From Ophioderma brevispina (lineage: Eukaryota; Echinodermata; Ophiuroidea; Amphilepidida; Ophiodermatidae), in the NCBI GenBank assembly GCA_023653785.1, contig JAMKCH010012506.1, forward strand, positions 1 to 64,000: a stretch of DNA of 64,000 nucleotides, given 5' to 3'. The notes under the pieces were generated by a model. That model was not told the origin of the DNA. It saw only the letters and a list, made by a program, of their open reading frames with translations, and made no database searches. The translations under genes and the position numbers were made by a program. Positions 23,423 through 35,039 of the stretch are shown here, piece by piece. The first letter of the stretch is position 1; every line of letters starts with the position of its first letter.

Positions 23423-24116
23423 CCCAGCCAACACAAAACGTTTTTAAAACGTTTTGGTTAGGTTCTAGATTCGTCTATTACGTCTTCGTCTTATAAGACC
23501 TTGTAAAAACGTTTTAAAAACGTTTTGGCAAGGTTTGGATTCGTCTATTACATCTTCGTCTATAAGACCTTGTAAAAACGTTTTTAAAACGTTTTGGCTA
23601 GGTTCTGGATTGGCCCATTTCGTCTTCGTCTAATAAGACCTTGTAAAAACGTTTTTAAAACTTTTTTGCTATGTTCTGAATAAGTCTATTACATATTCAT
23701 CTTCGTCTTATAGGACCTTCTAAAAACGTTTTTAAAACGTCCCATGACTCTACCAAAACGTAATAAAATGTCCTAATAACGTTTGCAAAATACTCACAAA
23801 ATCAACATATAGAAAAACGAAATCGCAACATTCTTATAAGGTTTTAAGCACGTTTGTAAGACGTCCTTAAAACGTTCATGGTTCAATTTACGGGCAGTAC
23901 TTTCTAGATTTTTATTTATGTCCTGCACCTCTTTTGGAAAATGTTTTAAACACGTCTTTACGTTCTTAAAACGTTTTCCATTACGTTTTCATTCAAAACG
24001 GTCAAATACCTCAACCTCCACAAAACTACGTTTTTAAAACGTATTATCAAAACGTCCAGAAAACGTAAGTTGTACGTTTTTAAAACGATTTAACAAACGT
24101 CATATTGTTAGCTAGG
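23423..24116. mobile_element. Non-autonomous element packed with AACGTTTT palindromes
   Basis: It starts CCCAGCCAACA and ends TGTTAGCTAGG, an imperfect 11-bp terminal inverted repeat. The interior holds about three to four tandem copies of a unit of about 80-100 bp. Each unit contains AAAACGTTTT or ACGTTTTTAAAACGT, GGTTCTGGAT, GTCTATTACGTCTTCGTC and AAGACCTTGTAAAAACG. The right half has many single AACGT words. No coding sequence was found. It abuts the next element at 24119. Confidence 0.65.
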
Positions 24117-24118
24117 AA

Positions 24119-24590
24119 GGGCGCACACCATAAATAACTGTCCCGTTGAAATACACGCAAATATACCTTTTTTGAAAGCGAGATTTCCAACTGAAGCTGC
24201 AAAACACTTTGCTAAACTGTATATATCAATGAGATTGCAATCGATGAACTTTAACCTCATGTTTCAATGTATGGGTCTTCCGATTCGTTTTACCGATACG
24301 AGACCCTAAATATCGACCGTGCCATTTTCCACCCATTTTCGAGCCTGCAAACTCCTTTACGCAATCTTCATACACCGACTGCTTACTTTTCCGTGAAAAT
24401 CAAAAAATTACAATTTCATCGTATCCAATATGTGTTTAAGACACGTGTTCCTTTTATTTGAAATATGATATGGCACTACAGATCTTCAGAAATCTCGCAC
24501 AGGACCGTAAACATCTCAACATTAGCTGTGCTTTTTACCGGAAATAAAATCATTACATGAGATGCGGGTGATTTAGTGTTGTGTGCGCCC
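24119..24590. mobile_element. Short inverted-repeat element with GGGCGCACAC ends
   Basis: GGGCGCACAC at 24119 is matched, inverted, by GTGTGCGCCC ending at 24590. A sequence similar to the first 50 bp (GGGCGCACACC, later TTGAAATACACG) recurs at 29313-29362, which supports a repeated family. It is non-coding. Confidence 0.45.
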
Positions 24591-24594
24591 ATAA

Positions 24595-26680
24595 CTGGAA
24601 ATCGCTTTAAAAGCACACGCTAACATACTTCTGTGGTAAGCGGCTCTGAGACTAAAACCCGATAAAACCAAAAAAAAAAATAATAATCTTGTAAATTCCT
24701 AAAATGGGCTACGGACAATTATATTGGGTCAACGATTTTATCTATTTTCCTTTTTATTATGTAAATATTTATTGTTTTGTGTCAGGGTGACGTGTAGGTT
24801 TGTATTGGGACCATGTTAAGGTGGGGTCACCTTGGTAGGGCCACCTAGGTAGGGTCACAAAATGGCCAAACCCGCAAACGACAAACAACAGGTTTCACGC
24901 TCAGTCTTTTGATATTTATTAAGAATCCCGAATTGGCTATATAAATCATTAAAATGGCAGAAAAGCCGAGGATAAGGAAGAAGCGATGAGTGAGTAGTAA
25001 AGACAGGTGAAAATAAACAACTAGCCAGTAACAGAGAACACCGCGATAAATTAACAAAATACATCGAGTTGGGCAGGCACAACTAATCACTCCTTGACTT
25101 TCGCCGGTGTCCTCACCGGGAAATACCCCAGCTAGGTCTACCTCGCGACGATGAATATCCCCGGAGAATATCCCAATTCTAATTCTCATCTTGATATCTT
25201 GGACTCGGGCTTGGACTTCCACTCATTTAGGTTGAAGATGAAAGACATACGAAACTGATTTCAACCAGTTGTGCGTGTGTTTAGTACATGATCTATTGAC
25301 CGGAAGTGCCTTTGCGTCACTTATTTACGTCACAGGCACATCGCCCAATTTGAAGAATTTTGTTTTGTTTTATAGGGGGTCTAGGAAAGTAATCTTTTCA
25401 CTGTAATTGTGACTTACCTGTAGCAGTTTGAAATTAAAACATGTGTTCCTCGTTTTATTTATATCAAAAGCTTTCTGTTGTTATATAATCATATATAATT
25501 TCATGGTGTGTGGACTCTTTTCACGCTGGGCAATTCTGTATAAGGTAAGGTATAACGCGTAAGTCAGTAGTGGCTTTTGAGAAGGCTTTCCAAATATTTG
25601 TAGGTCTTTTTCGATGCCATATAAAAACGAACAACAAAGGCTAGGACAATTTTGGACTCATTTAAATGCATTTTCACGCTGATTCTGAATATGCTCATGA
25701 AAATAAATACTTTTGAAAAATTTATAACAAGAAAATACCAAAATTGACCAAATTCATCTTTGAGCGAGTATACTCGCCTGCCGCATACAAAGAGTTTAGA
25801 ATCACGTTTCAGGGGTCCCTCTCAGGCAGTAAGCACATTTAAAACACTCAAGCCTTTTGTACTTGAGATGTGTTACAAAGTCTGCTAGCTCCCAGGTTAA
25901 CACATAGATCTCCTATCAGTATCATAAGCTCCTGTCAGTATTATTAACCGATATAATGGGCATTGAAAATAAGAATGGCGGCATTTTAAGAAATGGTCAC
26001 TATGGTCGCCATTCATGCGCCACAGGCCAAATCCAGACTGGGTTCACGTTTTGAAATAGTATACAAACAATGAAAGTTGATGAGTGCAATGGTAAGAATA
26101 TTTTCATGAGTTGAAAGATGAAATGTTCCTTTCAACGAGGCGTTTGTGTAGAAAGGGTTTCATTTTTCTAATCACTGTTTTTACAGAGTACGGTTGGGAA
26201 AATGTAAATGGTTAACTTATAGGTACGATCTCAAAACTTAAAAAAAGTGCTGGATTGGAGTTCAGATGCCGTTGCCAAATTATTTAATTTAATTGTCAAT
26301 TGACATTTCACGCTCCTTTTAATACAAAAACAAACATCCAAACCGGTATAGGTAAGGTACAGGGTGGTCCCAAAGTGATGGATAGCGCTCCTCCCCCCCC
26401 CCCCCCCCCCAACTTCGGTAGAAGAGGATTAACCCAAATCGGATAAAGCTTAAAGCTGTCTATATCATTTACTATTTGAACAATTGTTGTATCTATTCAA
26501 ATCTAAATAATCATTATTATTGACTTTAAAATTTGATTCACCATATTATCACAGCTCGTATCGGGCTTAATTCATAAACTTCAAACCCGTTCAAAAGGTC
26601 GGAAAATTCCGTGGATATCATTTTTATGAGTATTCTGACAAATTATGTAGTACGTGCAATCCGTCGCTTAATTCTGTCGC
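24595..26680. other. Intergenic; strong but orphan splice-donor-like site
   Basis: On the minus strand CAGGTAAGT is formed near 25410-25418, a consensus 5' splice site, but no flanking frame gives a recognisable protein. Open frames at 24845-25222 are unsupported. A 20-base C run occurs near 26391-26410. Confidence 0.35.
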
Positions 26681-26683
26681 AAC

Positions 26684-26879
26684 CACTGGCGTAACCAGAC
26701 AGGGCCGGGTGGAGGGGGAGTTGCCACCCCAGAGAGCTTTGACGGGGGAAAAGCTTTAAAATCGTACTAAATCGGCCTTTTTGCCTGCTCACCGGGAAAT
26801 TTTCACCTTCACCAGGAAAATCTGCCTCAAAACCGGTTATTTGCCCCTCTGACAAGTAACCCCTGTTTACGCCCCTGAT
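26684..26879. mobile_element. Short element with ACTGGCGTAA and TTACGCCCCTGA ends
   Basis: CACTGGCGTAACCAG at the left and GTTTACGCCCCTGA at the right form an imperfect inverted repeat around about 195 bp. The ends resemble those of the element at 3241-3456. It is non-coding. Confidence 0.45.
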
Positions 26880-26900
26880 CCAACAGAAGAAAACTACACA

Positions 26901-27685
26901 CACTAGACAAAAGTATTGCAACATCAAGAAAAAAAATTCATAATCAGAAAATGATTCAAATTGTACCATTGGTTCTTTTAAAATAGCCTCTAATTGAATA
27001 TACGGGTTTATTAGCGTTTACTCTAAGGTTTATGCTAGAAAAGTGTAGTGTTTGTTAATAGCGTGGAAATGAGAGAGCGTCAATAGCAGACAGTGGTCTT
27101 AAAAAATGAACATTTTTAGACATCCGAAATGCAATTTGAAATGATAGAATTCGTGGTTTGTGCACATCATGTCTGAATACATATTCACATTCCATGACAA
27201 ACGGTATAATGTCAACGGTATGATTAAAAAGTTCTTTTCAATTTATCATGTGACCACTTTCTTGTCATTCTATTTCATGAGTCCAACAGTGACGGAATTG
27301 TTCTCATCTTCCCATTGACATTATCTCATTCCGGTCCACAAAAGCACTACACTTTTCTCGCGTAAACATTTAGAGGTAACCTAAACAACCTGTCAATTCA
27401 CTTAGTCGCTGTTTTTTGGAGTCATTTGTGGCGTTCCTGTGTCTGTATTCCTTCTGGAGTGCAATCGACAAGTTAGCGATCGCCAGTTCTTTTAATCCGC
27501 CATATTTAGGGAACATGGCAATCAAATGTTTGTTACACACTAGGATTCTGGGGATAAAATCCGTTTGAAAAACACAACTTTGACATTCAAATCGTCATAT
27601 GTGGTTAAGAACCGATTTTACAATTTGAAATCATTTTGTGATTATGAAATCCTTTTTTTTCATGTTGCAATACTTTTGTCTAGTG
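26901..27685. mobile_element. Tc1/mariner-like non-autonomous element
   Basis: The left end CACTAGACAAAAGTATTGCA is matched exactly in inverted orientation at the right end. Similarity continues inwards for about 70 bp (CATAATCA, AAAATGATT, CAAATTGTA blocks). Total length is about 785 bp, too short for a transposase, and no transposase frame is seen. The CACTAGACAAAAGT end type is typical of Tc1/mariner-group elements, so this is probably an internally deleted or MITE derivative. Confidence 0.8.
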
Positions 27686-27699
27686 AGTGTTTGTTCCGC

Positions 27700-29960
27700 G
27701 GTAACGGAAAATGAAGCCGAAAGTAATAACTGTATTAGTTGATCTTAGAAGTCTGTACTTTGGTCAGTCTGGTCGTCTTCGTACAAGCTATCCGCTTTTC
27801 TGTCAGGTTGTTGCCTTTCTATCGTCCCATACAGTGCGCCTGTAAACTCCTCAGAGGAATTGCTGTCTTGAAGAACTCTGTAACTGACACTGGTGTTGGC
27901 TTTTTCTATTTGTCCCTGAACACTGTGGTTATAGCCATAAACGGCATATATAAATAGACCTTTAAGAAAGAGAAAACAACTAAAATTTTAGCAAGGAGCC
28001 TTCAATACGAATGTTACAAAGTAGATTGTGGATTTAGCTGATCTTCGGGTCCCCGCTCCATTCCATGATCACAAAACTCGAAAGCACGAAAACATTTCTT
28101 ACAGGGTGCTTCATATTATTACTTAGCACCCAAAATATTTTACTTAAGAAGAAAATTCCAGATGGACGTGTACCTAGTGTACCCTGTTGATTAATTATAA
28201 TCAAGAGTGTATTGTATTCAATAGATATTGATTGAAAGCAGTTTTTACATACACAATGCATAATTTGGCACATGTAACAATTCCATTTAAAATAAGCCTT
28301 AAAACCCTTCTGGACAATAATATTCGGCATCCAAAGAAAGGGGCACCACAACATCGTCCTCTCTGACTTTCCTAAAAAATAATTTTATGTCATAACCGTT
28401 TAGTAATTAATGTGGGCCTAGTCTTACGTGCATATTCAATCATACTTGTAAGGAATTTACAATTTGTATATTTTGTCCGTAAACGGACGGAAATTACAGC
28501 TTAGTGGCTTATGGGTCTGCGATATAATCATTAGCTCGTAACATCAAACTGCAAGAAGACTATTCTTCGGGAAGTCACACAGGTGACTGAACTTTACCCG
28601 CCTCGTACGACAAAACAACTAATCCAGCGAAAGTGGAAACATTACCTTTGGTTAGGTTTTGCCCAAACCTAACCAAAACAAGGACTCCACCCTCGCCAGA
28701 TTGGTTGCCCCGTTGGTGCGTCGAAATTTGGTAACGCTCATAAAGTAGTAGCTTTTTGTACCGTGTACTCAGTGCTTCTCAATGGAGTAATTCATTATAC
28801 AGATTTTTGGTCAATAACTTTGTATTATTTGCAGTTAATCTGTTTGGAGTAGTGTTTTTATTTATTTTTTAAAGACACTATCAGTGATTTATCCGAAAGA
28901 ATCAAAATATTTGAAATTTGCAGGAATAGCTTAAAAGTGAAGGACAAGCCTGTAGAATTCTCATAAGTTACTTTTTTCCAACTGAAGAATTGACAGAAAA
29001 GGAAGAAAACGGCAGTGTTTCAAAGATACGATCTCCGTTCATTAACGTGTTGTAGGAAGTGTCCGAACGGACACTAATGCCTAAAATATCAGATTTTGTC
29101 CTTATTGGGTGCTTCTGGTCCTATCATTTGTAGGGTATGTTAGGATACCTATACGTTGCAGACATGCAAAAATAAGATGTTTGATGATTTTTTTCGATTT
29201 TCTGATTGTTAAGCATGTTTGTGGATTATATTGAAAGCAACCGACGAATGAAATTATGAACATGATTTTCGTATTCAGTTACAAGAAGACACAGCTGCAA
29301 GACTGGTTAGAAGGGCGCACACCACCAAATAATCCTCCCATTGAAATACACGTTAAAATGGTTTAATATAAGTTAATTCCCCGGTGCGTTGTTATGGTTC
29401 TGTCTGGCGGGAATGCTGGCGTAGTTTTGACGAAGCGAAAAGGAATTAGCAGAAAGTTATAGTCTACATGAATACATTGTCAATACGTACAAAACAAATG
29501 GCCGGCAAACACAGTACAGTTCAGAAGCCACAATTCCCGTGGCAAAAATACGCCAGCATTCCCACTAGACATACCATGATACTATGTAAACGAAACGCCC
29601 AAAAACACCTAAGTATGCATCAAAAGTACGCTCGCTATTTAGTCGCCTAACAGTAAATGGGGAAAAAGGATTGTGGCGGACAGTAATTGTATGTTTTCCA
29701 GCTAATTCGTACACGATGCTAAATATTATCGAGAGCCCCTAAACCATAAAAAACTACGTGCACGGTGTTTTACAGGAAAAACTGCCAAGAATTTGAAGGT
29801 TACCAAATACTACCAAATTTCGATCTCAAAAATAGTAATTTACAAAATACTACCAAATTTCGATCATGGAAAAATAGTAACATTTCAAAAAAACACTACG
29901 TTTTCGATGAAAATTATTAATATTTTTAAATTATACCAATGTATCGACGCGCATCGGTCA
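27700..29960. other. Intergenic, no gene recognised
   Basis: Open frames at 27739-27957 (plus) and 28034-28354 (minus) have no recognisable domain. The stretch contains one perfect hairpin (28647-28677) and the 50-bp match to the GGGCGCACAC element at 29313. Confidence 0.4.
28647..28677. repeat. Perfect 13-bp hairpin
   Basis: TTTGGTTAGGTTT, a five-base loop (TGCCC), then its exact reverse complement. No U run follows, so it is not a typical terminator. The stem contains GGTTAGG. Confidence 0.8.
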
Positions 29961-30029
29961 TGAGTGGCAAAAAAAGATAGTCACGTGTGTGACTCCTAAA
30001 AAGAATGCCCAAGATCGGAAATAACTGAA

Positions 30030-30215
30030 GTTTTGTTGAACTTTCTCAAGGATATCTGGTGAATCAAGAAGCCGGACTCTCGCGGGGCTCAAAGCAGGGC
30101 CGTCTCGAATCGAAATCTTATACTCTGTAAGGTACTCGCTCCCGTCGCGCACTAAACCGGGCTCGGCAATACACACTTTAGACTATGTGGCGGTAACAAT
30201 AACAGCTAATGGCAC
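30030..30215 (+). repeat. Direct repeat flanking the composite palindrome, left copy
   Basis: It shares AGGATATCTG, GTGAATCAAGAA, GACTCTCGCGGGGCTCAAAG, CAGGGCCG and CTTTAGACTATG with 31575-31735 in the same orientation. Confidence 0.7.
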
Positions 30216-30254
30216 GGCTAAAGCGAACTAAAACTTCGATTTTGACAACCGCGT

Positions 30255-30620
30255 CGAGTGCAATTGGCCACGCCATCCGGCGATTTTGCAATTTGGCGCA
30301 CGCCATCCGGCGAGTTTGCAAGTTGGCACGCCATTTATCCGGCGAGTTTTGCAAGTGGCCACGCCAATGCGGCGGTTTTTGCAAGTTGCAACGCCATGGC
30401 CTGCGAGTTTGCAAGTTGGCCACGCCATGCCGGCGCGTTTGCAAGTGAACTTGGCCACGCCATGCCGGCGTGTTTGCAAGTTCGCAATGCTATGCCGGCG
30501 AGTTTTGCAAGTGTCGCCACGCCATTCCGGCGAGTTTGCAAGTTCGCCACGCCATGCCGGCGTGTTTGCAAGTTCGCCACGCCATGGCGGCGAGTTTTTC
30601 AAGTTCGCCACGGCCGGTGA
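30255..30620 (+). repeat. 30-bp minisatellite, forward arm
   Basis: About 12 copies of a 30-bp unit built from GCCACGCCATGCCGGCG followed by AGTTTGCAAGTT. Small insertions break the period in the left half. Several overlapping open frames exist on both strands only because the unit lacks stops. I do not call them genes. The inverted arm is at 31240-31505. Confidence 0.9.
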
Positions 30621-30639
30621 GTGTTTATTTTGCATTTTT

Positions 30640-31238
30640 TTTTTTTTTTTTTTGTATTACTATTTTTTATATTTATTTATATATATTTTTATTTATATTG
30701 ATTAAAGTTATCTTTTATTTTATTTATTATTATATTTATATAAAAAGGTACTTTTAATTTAGTTATTTATTATATTAAAGTGTATCTTTTTTAGTTTTAT
30801 TTAGTTATTTTTTATTTATAAGGTTTAAAAAAACAAAAATATTTGTTTTTTAATTATTTGTTATAGTTAAATTTATTTATATTTTAGAAAGTTATCTTAT
30901 TGATGTATGATTAGTTTTTTGTGATTTAATTTGTGTATCATTGATTTATTTCTTTATTTATTTTGATTTATTTCTATTTACTTATACTTTAATTTATATT
31001 CTATATACCTTCGGTGTATTTAAATACATTTAGAATAAACAGTGCATAATAATAGAAATAAAAAATATAAGACTTAAGTAAAAATAAAAGAAATAACAAA
31101 AAATAAATGAAACAATACATAAAAAGTAACTAAATAAATAAATACAAAAAATAGAAATAAAAGATGACTTTATATAAATATAAATAAATATCAAAATATC
31201 AATAAATATAAAAAATAAAAATAAATAAAAATCCAATA
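30640..31238. repeat. A/T-rich core between inverted minisatellite arms
   Basis: The left half is T-rich (TTTATTTATATATATTTTTA type) and the right half A-rich (AAATAAATATAAAAAATA type). The halves are roughly reverse complements, with a centre near 30930-30990. It probably continues the palindrome of the flanking arms. Confidence 0.6.
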
Positions 31239-31239
31239 A

Positions 31240-31505
31240 AAACTCGCCGTCATCGCGTTGCGAACTTGCAACTATCGCCGGAATGGCGGGGCCAACTTGC
31301 AAATCGCGCATGGCGTGGCCCAACGTGCAACTCGACGGAGGCTGGCCAACTTGCAAACTCGCCGGCCCTGGCGTGGCCAATTGCAAACTCGCCGGCCACA
31401 TTGCGTGGCCAACTTGCAAAGCGCTGGCATGGCGTCGCCACTGCAAACTCGCCGGCATGGCGTGGCGAAATTGCAAACTCGCCGGCAAAGCGTTGCAAAC
31501 TCGAC
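31240..31505 (-). repeat. 30-bp minisatellite, inverted arm
   Basis: About nine copies of GCAAACTCGCCGGC plus ATGGCGTGGC, which is the reverse complement of the unit at 30255-30620. Confidence 0.9.
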
Positions 31506-31526
31506 GTTTTATGTCTGCTCTAGCGT

Positions 31527-31765
31527 GCCATACAAGCTGCATAACAAATTCCATATCCCTTCAGAGATTTGTGAATAAACTTTTTCTCGAGGATATCTGT
31601 GAATCAAGAATCCGACTCTCGCGGGGCTCAAAGCAGGGCCGCTCGATCGATCTTATACACTGCCGACGGTTCAGCGCCTCAAAAAAACCTCGCTGGCCAC
31701 CTTTAGACTATGGGGCGTAGACCAAATAACAAGCTGCATAACAATTTCCATAATCCCTTCAAAGG
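31527..31765 (+). repeat. Direct repeat flanking the composite palindrome, right copy
   Basis: 31575-31735 matches 30030-30215 in direct orientation. Its edges are themselves repeated: CAAGCTGCATAACAA and TTCCATA blocks occur at 31527 and again at 31731. Confidence 0.65.
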
Positions 31766-31812
31766 GATAAGACAAAACCCGTGTTAAAATTATTGATAAA
31801 TTATTAACATGA

Positions 31813-32599
31813 CATAACCGTCTGTTGCCCCAAATAAAACTTGCATATTTTCTTAAAAATACCTCAATTTCTCATTCATAATATCAGTGACCAATGGATA
31901 TGTATAGACTTCAGCAAACCATTAACTAAGATATTACATGTGCCCGGTTGCGGAGCCATTGCTATAGCCAGATGTTATCACCTCCACGATTCGGGTTGAG
32001 TACAAAATACCCGTCCTCTTTCACAATAACTAACCAAGTTTACTTATGATATAGGTCGTTGACCCTAACTTTTCTTCTGAAAGCGCGGTAATTGAATACA
32101 AATGAAGTTAAGTAAAGTTACGGATTTTAATTCTGCACAAAGTTGTTAGGTCAAGCTTGCCCAGCAACATCCTGGCATGATGTTTGTTTGTCTTTCTTCC
32201 TTTTCGAATAAATGATGAAAACATGGACAAAGTTAATTTAACACGCACTATAGAAGCTCAAGATTATTTATTTGCGAATGAGGACAATTCTTTTGCGCTT
32301 TCGTCATTAAAAAAAGACTTCGTCTAAATCGGAGAGGTGGTAACAACTGAGTCTTTTCAAACGCGCGAGACAATATAACAATGGTCCTGCAATCCCAGAT
32401 GAAAAGGAATCTGAAGTGTTTTTCTACACCGCACCCCGGGCCGGTAATTGAATATCTTTAGCTCAAATGTTTGCTGAAGTCTAGCGTATCTAATGGTCAC
32501 TGATATTGGGGGAAATCAATTGAAGTGACATTGTTTTTTTTTTTTTTTATTTATTTTCAATAACATGTGCAGTTTTTTGGGGCAACAGACGGTTATATG
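31813..32599. mobile_element. MITE with about 110-bp inverted repeats
   Basis: ATAACCGTCTGTTGCCCCAA at the left end is matched in inverted orientation at the right end. Further inward matches are ATATCAGTGACCA and AGACTTCAGCAAA. The 787-bp unit has no coding sequence. It lies immediately downstream of the last transporter exon that I can see. Confidence 0.75.
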
Positions 32600-33118
32600 A
32601 TTTTGAATAATTGTATGAATTTCAATTGGTTTGCCCCCTCGCCCTGAGGTGACCTAGAAAGCAACAGCAAAGAAAACATGCCCGACCGTCTACTTGCCCT
32701 CTTTGATTGATTTGAATTGACTACTTGATGCTCAAGGTTGTTAAATACGAGGAGAAAACAATCTTTCCCTTGAGGCATCCAAATTGGAGTGCCTTCGAGC
32801 TAGAATGCCTCTTGTCGGAGAGATATGGTCCAAGTTATGGCCTGACCGTAAAGTTGAGTATGGACACAATTTTTTTGCTGAAAATGATAGATTAGGTTGT
32901 TTAGAATAAGAAGCGCCGGTGCCACCTGGGCATCCTTAAGCATTTTGAGAAATCCAAGATGGCGTTGCCATAAATGATAATTAACTATTCAACCCTATAT
33001 TATCAAACTATGGAGTTACTAGATTTACTATAGGAGCCAATGAACTTCTTTTAATACATAGGTATATTCATCCCAGGTAATAGAGATGAGTAGAGGAGTA
33101 TTGTGCTTTGTTACTTAC

Positions 33119-33227
33119 CAATAGATACCCATATAGCGAATCTAATCCATGTGACGTAACTGAGCTGAAGCATTAGGAAGATATTGCACAAAATGCTTAG
33201 GGCAGGAAGCCAAGGAGAAAATGGAAC
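33119..33227 (-). CDS. SLC7A-like: SLC7A cationic amino acid transporter, exon 2
   Basis: A 109-bp internal exon too short to stand out as an open frame. On the minus strand it is preceded by a TTTCCTTTCAG acceptor and followed by a GTAAGT donor. It translates to 36 residues plus one base, beginning [19 protein letters not shown] and ending [11 protein letters not shown]. This is the conserved CAT-family segment that follows the FK dipeptide at the end of exon 1. Family members read FKVPFLP at this point, with a conserved WVRFAVW-like motif. The intron before it is phase 0 and the one after it phase 1. It encodes a late transmembrane helix. The final exon should lie at lower coordinates on this strand but I could not find it. 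Confidence 0.88.
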
Positions 33228-34030
33228 CTGAAAGGAAATAAAACAACAAACCAAATTCAGAGTCAATCCAATGTATTTTACCAATTTTGAAAACGGCTTT
33301 CATTGTAATTTAGAAAATATAAATATTACTGAGGAAAATATATTGCCAGCAGCAATACCTTATGAAAACGTCCTGATTATGAAAAGGAAGAACACCAAGG
33401 AAGCCTTGCTTTTAAGCAATATCTATTCTTTAAGATTCGCTGTGTGATTTTTTTTCTCTTACGAATTTATTATTTATCGACCCTTCGTCTAGAACAGTCA
33501 CTAGTACCATTTTTACCCAGTATACCCAGTCAGCGGCAGCGCCAAGCGGGGATTGCTCCAGAAAAAAATGGCAGATTGTTAGCAAAAATCAGTAATTTTA
33601 AGCTAAAACGTCACCAAGTTTGGCAAAACTTTCAGCGAATTTGGACCAAAGTTAAAAGTCTCAAATTGTTGATGTTTTTCCCAAAAATAATTTCAGGCTT
33701 TTGCTGCCCAAAAAAATTGCTGACGGTAACGGAATGACAAAATGTCCTCCCATAGAAACATGTACAAAATTTCTTTGAGTGCCCTAAATTCAGGAGGCCA
33801 AATCTCACCACAAAGATGGTGGTGCAATTTTTTTTAAGTTGATGCATGGTTACATCAGGTCTTTCAAATTATTGAGAAAATAAAATGTTTTAATATTTTT
33901 ATTATTTTAGGCATACCGACTGTTTGAAATACAGCCATTTAAGCCATTGCTGAATTCTGCAGGCATGTTTTGGAAACATACCAAGTGTCAGATATTTTTT
34001 GAAAAAGTAGGAAAAAAATTATTGGTCATA

Positions 34031-34630
34031 TGGGATATTGTTTTTTACCTTTTTGTTTAGTGATTCTGAAGCCATCAGTGATGGTCTGTAAGAAAACTTT
34101 TTTTTCACCCAGTTCGATGATTTGTCATTCCGTTACCGATTTGGTAACGGAACGACGCACTTTAATTACGTGTAATTAATGAACAAAAGGGATATAGTGA
34201 AAAAATGGCTCATTATTGTTTGGACCTATATGGGATATTGTTTTTTACCTTTTTGTTTAGTGATTCTGAAGCCATCGGTGGTGGTCTGTAAGAAAACTTT
34301 TTTTTCACGCCAGTTCGATGATTTGTCATTCCGTTACCGATTTGGTAACGGAACGACGCACTTTAATTACGTGTAATTAATGAACAAAAGGGATATAAGT
34401 GAAAAAATGGCTCATTATTGTTTGGACCTATATGGGATATTGTTTTTTACCTTTTTGTTTAGTGATTCTGAAGCCATCGGTGGTGGTCTGTAAGAAAACT
34501 TTTTTTTCACCCAGTTCGATGATTTGTCATTCCGTTACCGATTTGGTAACTGAATGAGGCACTTTAATTACGTGTAATTAATGAACAAAAGGGATATAAG
34601 TGAAAAATGGCTCATTATTGTTGAGCTACC
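34031..34630 (+). repeat. Tandem repeat, three units of about 200 bp
   Basis: TGGGATATTG begins units at 34031, 34231 and 34433, so the periods are 200 and 202 bp. Units are more than 95% identical by eye. Each contains the interrupted palindrome CCGTTACC-GATTT-GGTAACGG, decayed in the third, and an ACGTGTAATTAAT block. GGTAACGGAATGAC words also occur outside the array, at about 33725 and 34707. Confidence 0.93.
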
Positions 34631-35039
34631 AATTCTTACTTTGAATATGAACTTTGTTTACATTCCTATCACAACTTTTGAAAATAATTTAAAAATATGG
34701 TATTTTTTGGTAACGGAATGACGGAAATCCCGTTTTGGGCACTGCAGTGTAACAAGCTACTCAAAACAAAAAAATAAATGTTGATATCACTTTTATAGCA
34801 CCTCATTTGTCTAAAAACAACTAAATGACATTATTAATACCTACTTAAAGTCTTTATGATGAACTTCTTTTCTTCCACTTTTAATCACATTTGAACAAAA
34901 TGGGGGAGAAAAATCCATAATTTTTTTTTAAAATGCACTAAATGAGTCAAGAAATTAATTAAGATCATATTCAAAATAATTTGGCACATCCCATTAAGCT
35001 CTCTTTCTCTTATTGTTCCAGCATGAATTTAATTTTTTG

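Noticed and set aside
24845..25418. Possible minus-strand gene with a CAGGTAAGT donor near 25410
   Set aside because: The splice site is good but flanking frames have early stops or non-ATG starts, and no homology is recognised.
30178..31720. Several open frames of 80-174 codons with HAGMAWPTCKLA-like repeats
   Set aside because: They follow the 30-bp minisatellite arms in all frames. There is no start context, domain or splice evidence.
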